The translations under genes were made by a program, and so were the position numbers. DNA of 64,000 nucleotides from Xestospongia bergquistia (Eukaryota; Porifera; Demospongiae; Haplosclerida; Petrosiidae), in the NCBI GenBank assembly GCA_963965975.1, contig OZ014418.1:4972775-5036774 (forward strand), given 5' to 3'. Positions within the stretch are counted from its first letter, which is position 1, and each line of letters starts with the position of its first letter. Under the pieces are notes generated by a model. The model made no database searches and was not told the origin of the DNA. It was given only the letters and a program-made list of their open reading frames with translations. This document shows, piece after piece, positions 61,780 to 64,000 of the stretch.

Positions 61780-64000
61780 ATGGCCTTACAGACAGTAAGC
61801 GTCTCGATATTCAGTATGTTAATGTTTAATTTCTTCTTCACAGAAAGAAGGCTACCTTTTTAAATATCGTAATAAGTTGTCAGGATGGGAGAACAGATAC
61901 TTCAGACTAGACAGAATGTACTTACACTACTATGAGACAAAAGATGTATGTCATATTAATACAGATGGAATTAGCTAGTCTAGATAACAAAATACTAAAT
62001 TCAGCCTTTCAGTGTCATCTTACAAACAAGTATGGCTATGTAAAGGACATGAAAAGAGACCTAATAATAACTTTCATCCTATGTCGATACTGACTGAATA
62101 TCCATTTTGTTACCATCTTTCATGTTAATCCAATATTGACAACTATAGTAATAAATGACGCATTACTAATAGTTGATATCTAATACATGTGCATTTAAAC
62201 ATTTTTCCTTAGGCTCCTGCTCCACGCAAGACTGTTCTTAGAGCTGACATCGTTGCTGCCTGTGAAAGTACTGGATTTCCTGATAGAAATAATACTTTAG
62301 AAATTTCTATAAAGAGTACAGAGAAGTGGCATGTCCAGTGTAGTTCAGAGGTAAGTAAATATACTTAATATTGAAGTTACATCATGGTCTATAAATTATA
62401 AGCTGTCATCATGCATTTCGTAGTAAATGTTTGTACTATCAGCTTAGATATATAGAGAATTACAATTAAAAGGACAACTGTGAAAATCTATTTGTTTAGT
62501 CAACCTGTAATTCAAGACCTATTGGTTCTCTTGTATCATTTAATACGCATGGCTAGTTACTTCATGGTGCTACCATGTTTGTCTGTGAGATGAATTATAG
62601 CTAACTTTCCATTGAGCATGAGTCAATCTATGATCCATTTTTGTTAATAATGTCATAGATAGTAGAGTGTGACATTTTAGATGTTGACATCACATTTGAA
62701 ATTGTATCAGAAAATGTTTCAAATACTTTGATTTTGATGAAACACTTTTAAACTGTTATCAATGAATGAATCCCAAACTGTAGGCTTTCAAATAATCTTT
62801 GTAAATTACATCTAATTTTTCTGCCTAACAAACTGGACATTATTTTGTGATGATGTAATATAGCTAAGCTACCTTATTTAATGCTATAATGCACTATTGA
62901 ATCATCTTATATGATTTTTTAACATGTGATTTGTTTTAGTTTGATATGAAGGAATGGGCTAAAGCTTTGTTATCACACGTAAGTTTTTTGATTTACAATG
63001 ACTAAATAGAACATATGTAGTATTGATTAAAATGTATATGTATATACACAAATGTTTTTAATGTAATCACAATGTAGTTTTTGTCCCAAACTCCAACTTG
63101 TGTCATTTTAAGTAACTCTCATATTATATTCCATAATGAATATAGTATAGGACCAGACTATGGCATGTTAAGCATATATATTATATTATATTAAACATTA
63201 TTAATAAGGATATAGCATATAGCTACTAACTATCAAAAATTTGAGACAATTTTATGAAAGTGAAAAGCCCATATGCTTTCATTAAGTGAATATCTTTCTA
63301 TTTATCTTTCATGTTTCACACAATGTATAATTGACAATACTACTACCAACTAACACATTCTTGTAAGTTGTAACAATGTAACACACACGTCACACACTAT
63401 TGTCGGAGCAAGCCTAAGGTTGAATGCTTATTATAGATAAGGCAGGCAAGAAACATACTTTGCTGTATGGTCTTTATTGGACCATGAAGACCATTTGATA
63501 TGATCATATAACAACTTATTAACTGTTGCTTACAATCAAATACCTTTTGTAGTTAAGGAAGAGTTAATGTACCTTTAGTGGTTCTCATATTTCACATTAC
63601 TGCTACCTATGCTGACAGAGTTGAGTCCATGTGATCACTTTTACTTAACAGTTTTAAAACATATCACTATTAAAGTGCACTGGCTGGAAACTTTTGTACA
63701 TATACATCACAATATTGCAATATACAGTTAATGTACATTACTGAGTTCAGCCAGCAATTTGTTTTTCCTTAAGTTATTGCATGATCATAATCAACTGTTT
63801 TTAAGTGTTGATCAGGGTCCTATTTCAAGAAGTGTCTATTAGAGATCTATTTAATCTCCAATGTCTTTAATGAAATTAATTAAAATGGACGCAGGTTTAT
63901 AATGGTTAAAACCTATAACTGCAAATGATTGTAAATGTGATCAACTAAAATTAACTTTGCCATGCTAAACATTCCTATAATTGGGCTCTTACAGGATTAC
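61780..64000 (+). CDS. PH-domain protein, 5' part (runs off the window)
   Basis: Exons: 61780-61794, 61844-61945, 62213-62350, 62940-62978, and possibly a fifth starting at 63995 after TCTTACAG. Phases agree at every junction. The first four exons encode 98 residues that form almost only a pleckstrin homology domain. Beta strands open with KEGYLFKYRNKLSGW and RYFRLDRMYLHYYE. The middle includes LEISIKSTEKWHVQC, and a C-terminal helix, DMKEWAKALLSH, carries the conserved tryptophan. PH domains bind phosphoinositides or proteins at membranes. The basic residues in the first loop (KYRNK) would suit lipid binding, which is inference. The start gives only five residues before intron 1. The remainder of the protein is outside the window, so the family cannot be named. 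Confidence 0.82.
62979..63994. other. last visible intron of the PH gene
   Basis: About 1 kb after a GTAAGT donor, AT-rich, with no coding block recognised. The acceptor at the window edge is tentative. Confidence 0.4.

Overview
The window looks like nuclear DNA of an AT-rich invertebrate animal. It has split genes with GT-AG introns, several shorter than 100 bp, a clear INTS13 (Asunder) gene, an ankyrin-repeat protein, a PH-domain protein, hAT and Ty3/gypsy remnants, and satellite DNA. Very short introns and divergent genes only about 70 bp apart fit a compact early-branching genome such as a sponge, but nothing here proves the taxon.

Layout. (1) Positions 1-33533 are one tandem array of a 143-bp satellite, about 227 copies and about 29% GC. 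It is broken once, at 10314-11323, by an internally deleted hAT transposon with a 5-bp target duplication. Every monomer carries a palindrome of up to 29 bp. Parts of the array have higher-order structure: a 17-monomer, 2431-bp block is repeated head to tail, and a second block recurs about 17 kb away. The last 12 or so monomers form a separate subfamily. (2) 33534-36735 is a spacer holding a 342-bp tandem duplication with RFX X-box-like sites and a 95-bp tandem repeat. (3) 36736-43942 (+) is a 23-exon gene for a predicted 1235-residue protein: about 17 ankyrin repeats, a proline-rich stretch, a coiled coil and an unrecognised C-terminus. (4) 43943-49300 is a repeat-rich spacer with a decayed gypsy pol, a hAT-type MITE with an 8-bp target duplication, and a long perfect palindrome. 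(5) 49365-61710 (-) is INTS13 in 17 or 18 exons. Two related MITEs and a degenerate tandem repeat lie in its introns. (6) 61780-64000 (+) is the 5' part of a PH-domain gene, head to head with INTS13.

INTS13 and the PH gene very likely share a bidirectional promoter. INTS13 is a subunit of the Integrator complex (RNA polymerase II termination and snRNA 3' processing). The ankyrin gene has an RFX-like palindrome 33 bp before its start codon, which hints at ciliary regulation. All exon models were built by hand from splice signals, reading-frame continuity and recognised protein similarity. No transcript evidence or search was available.
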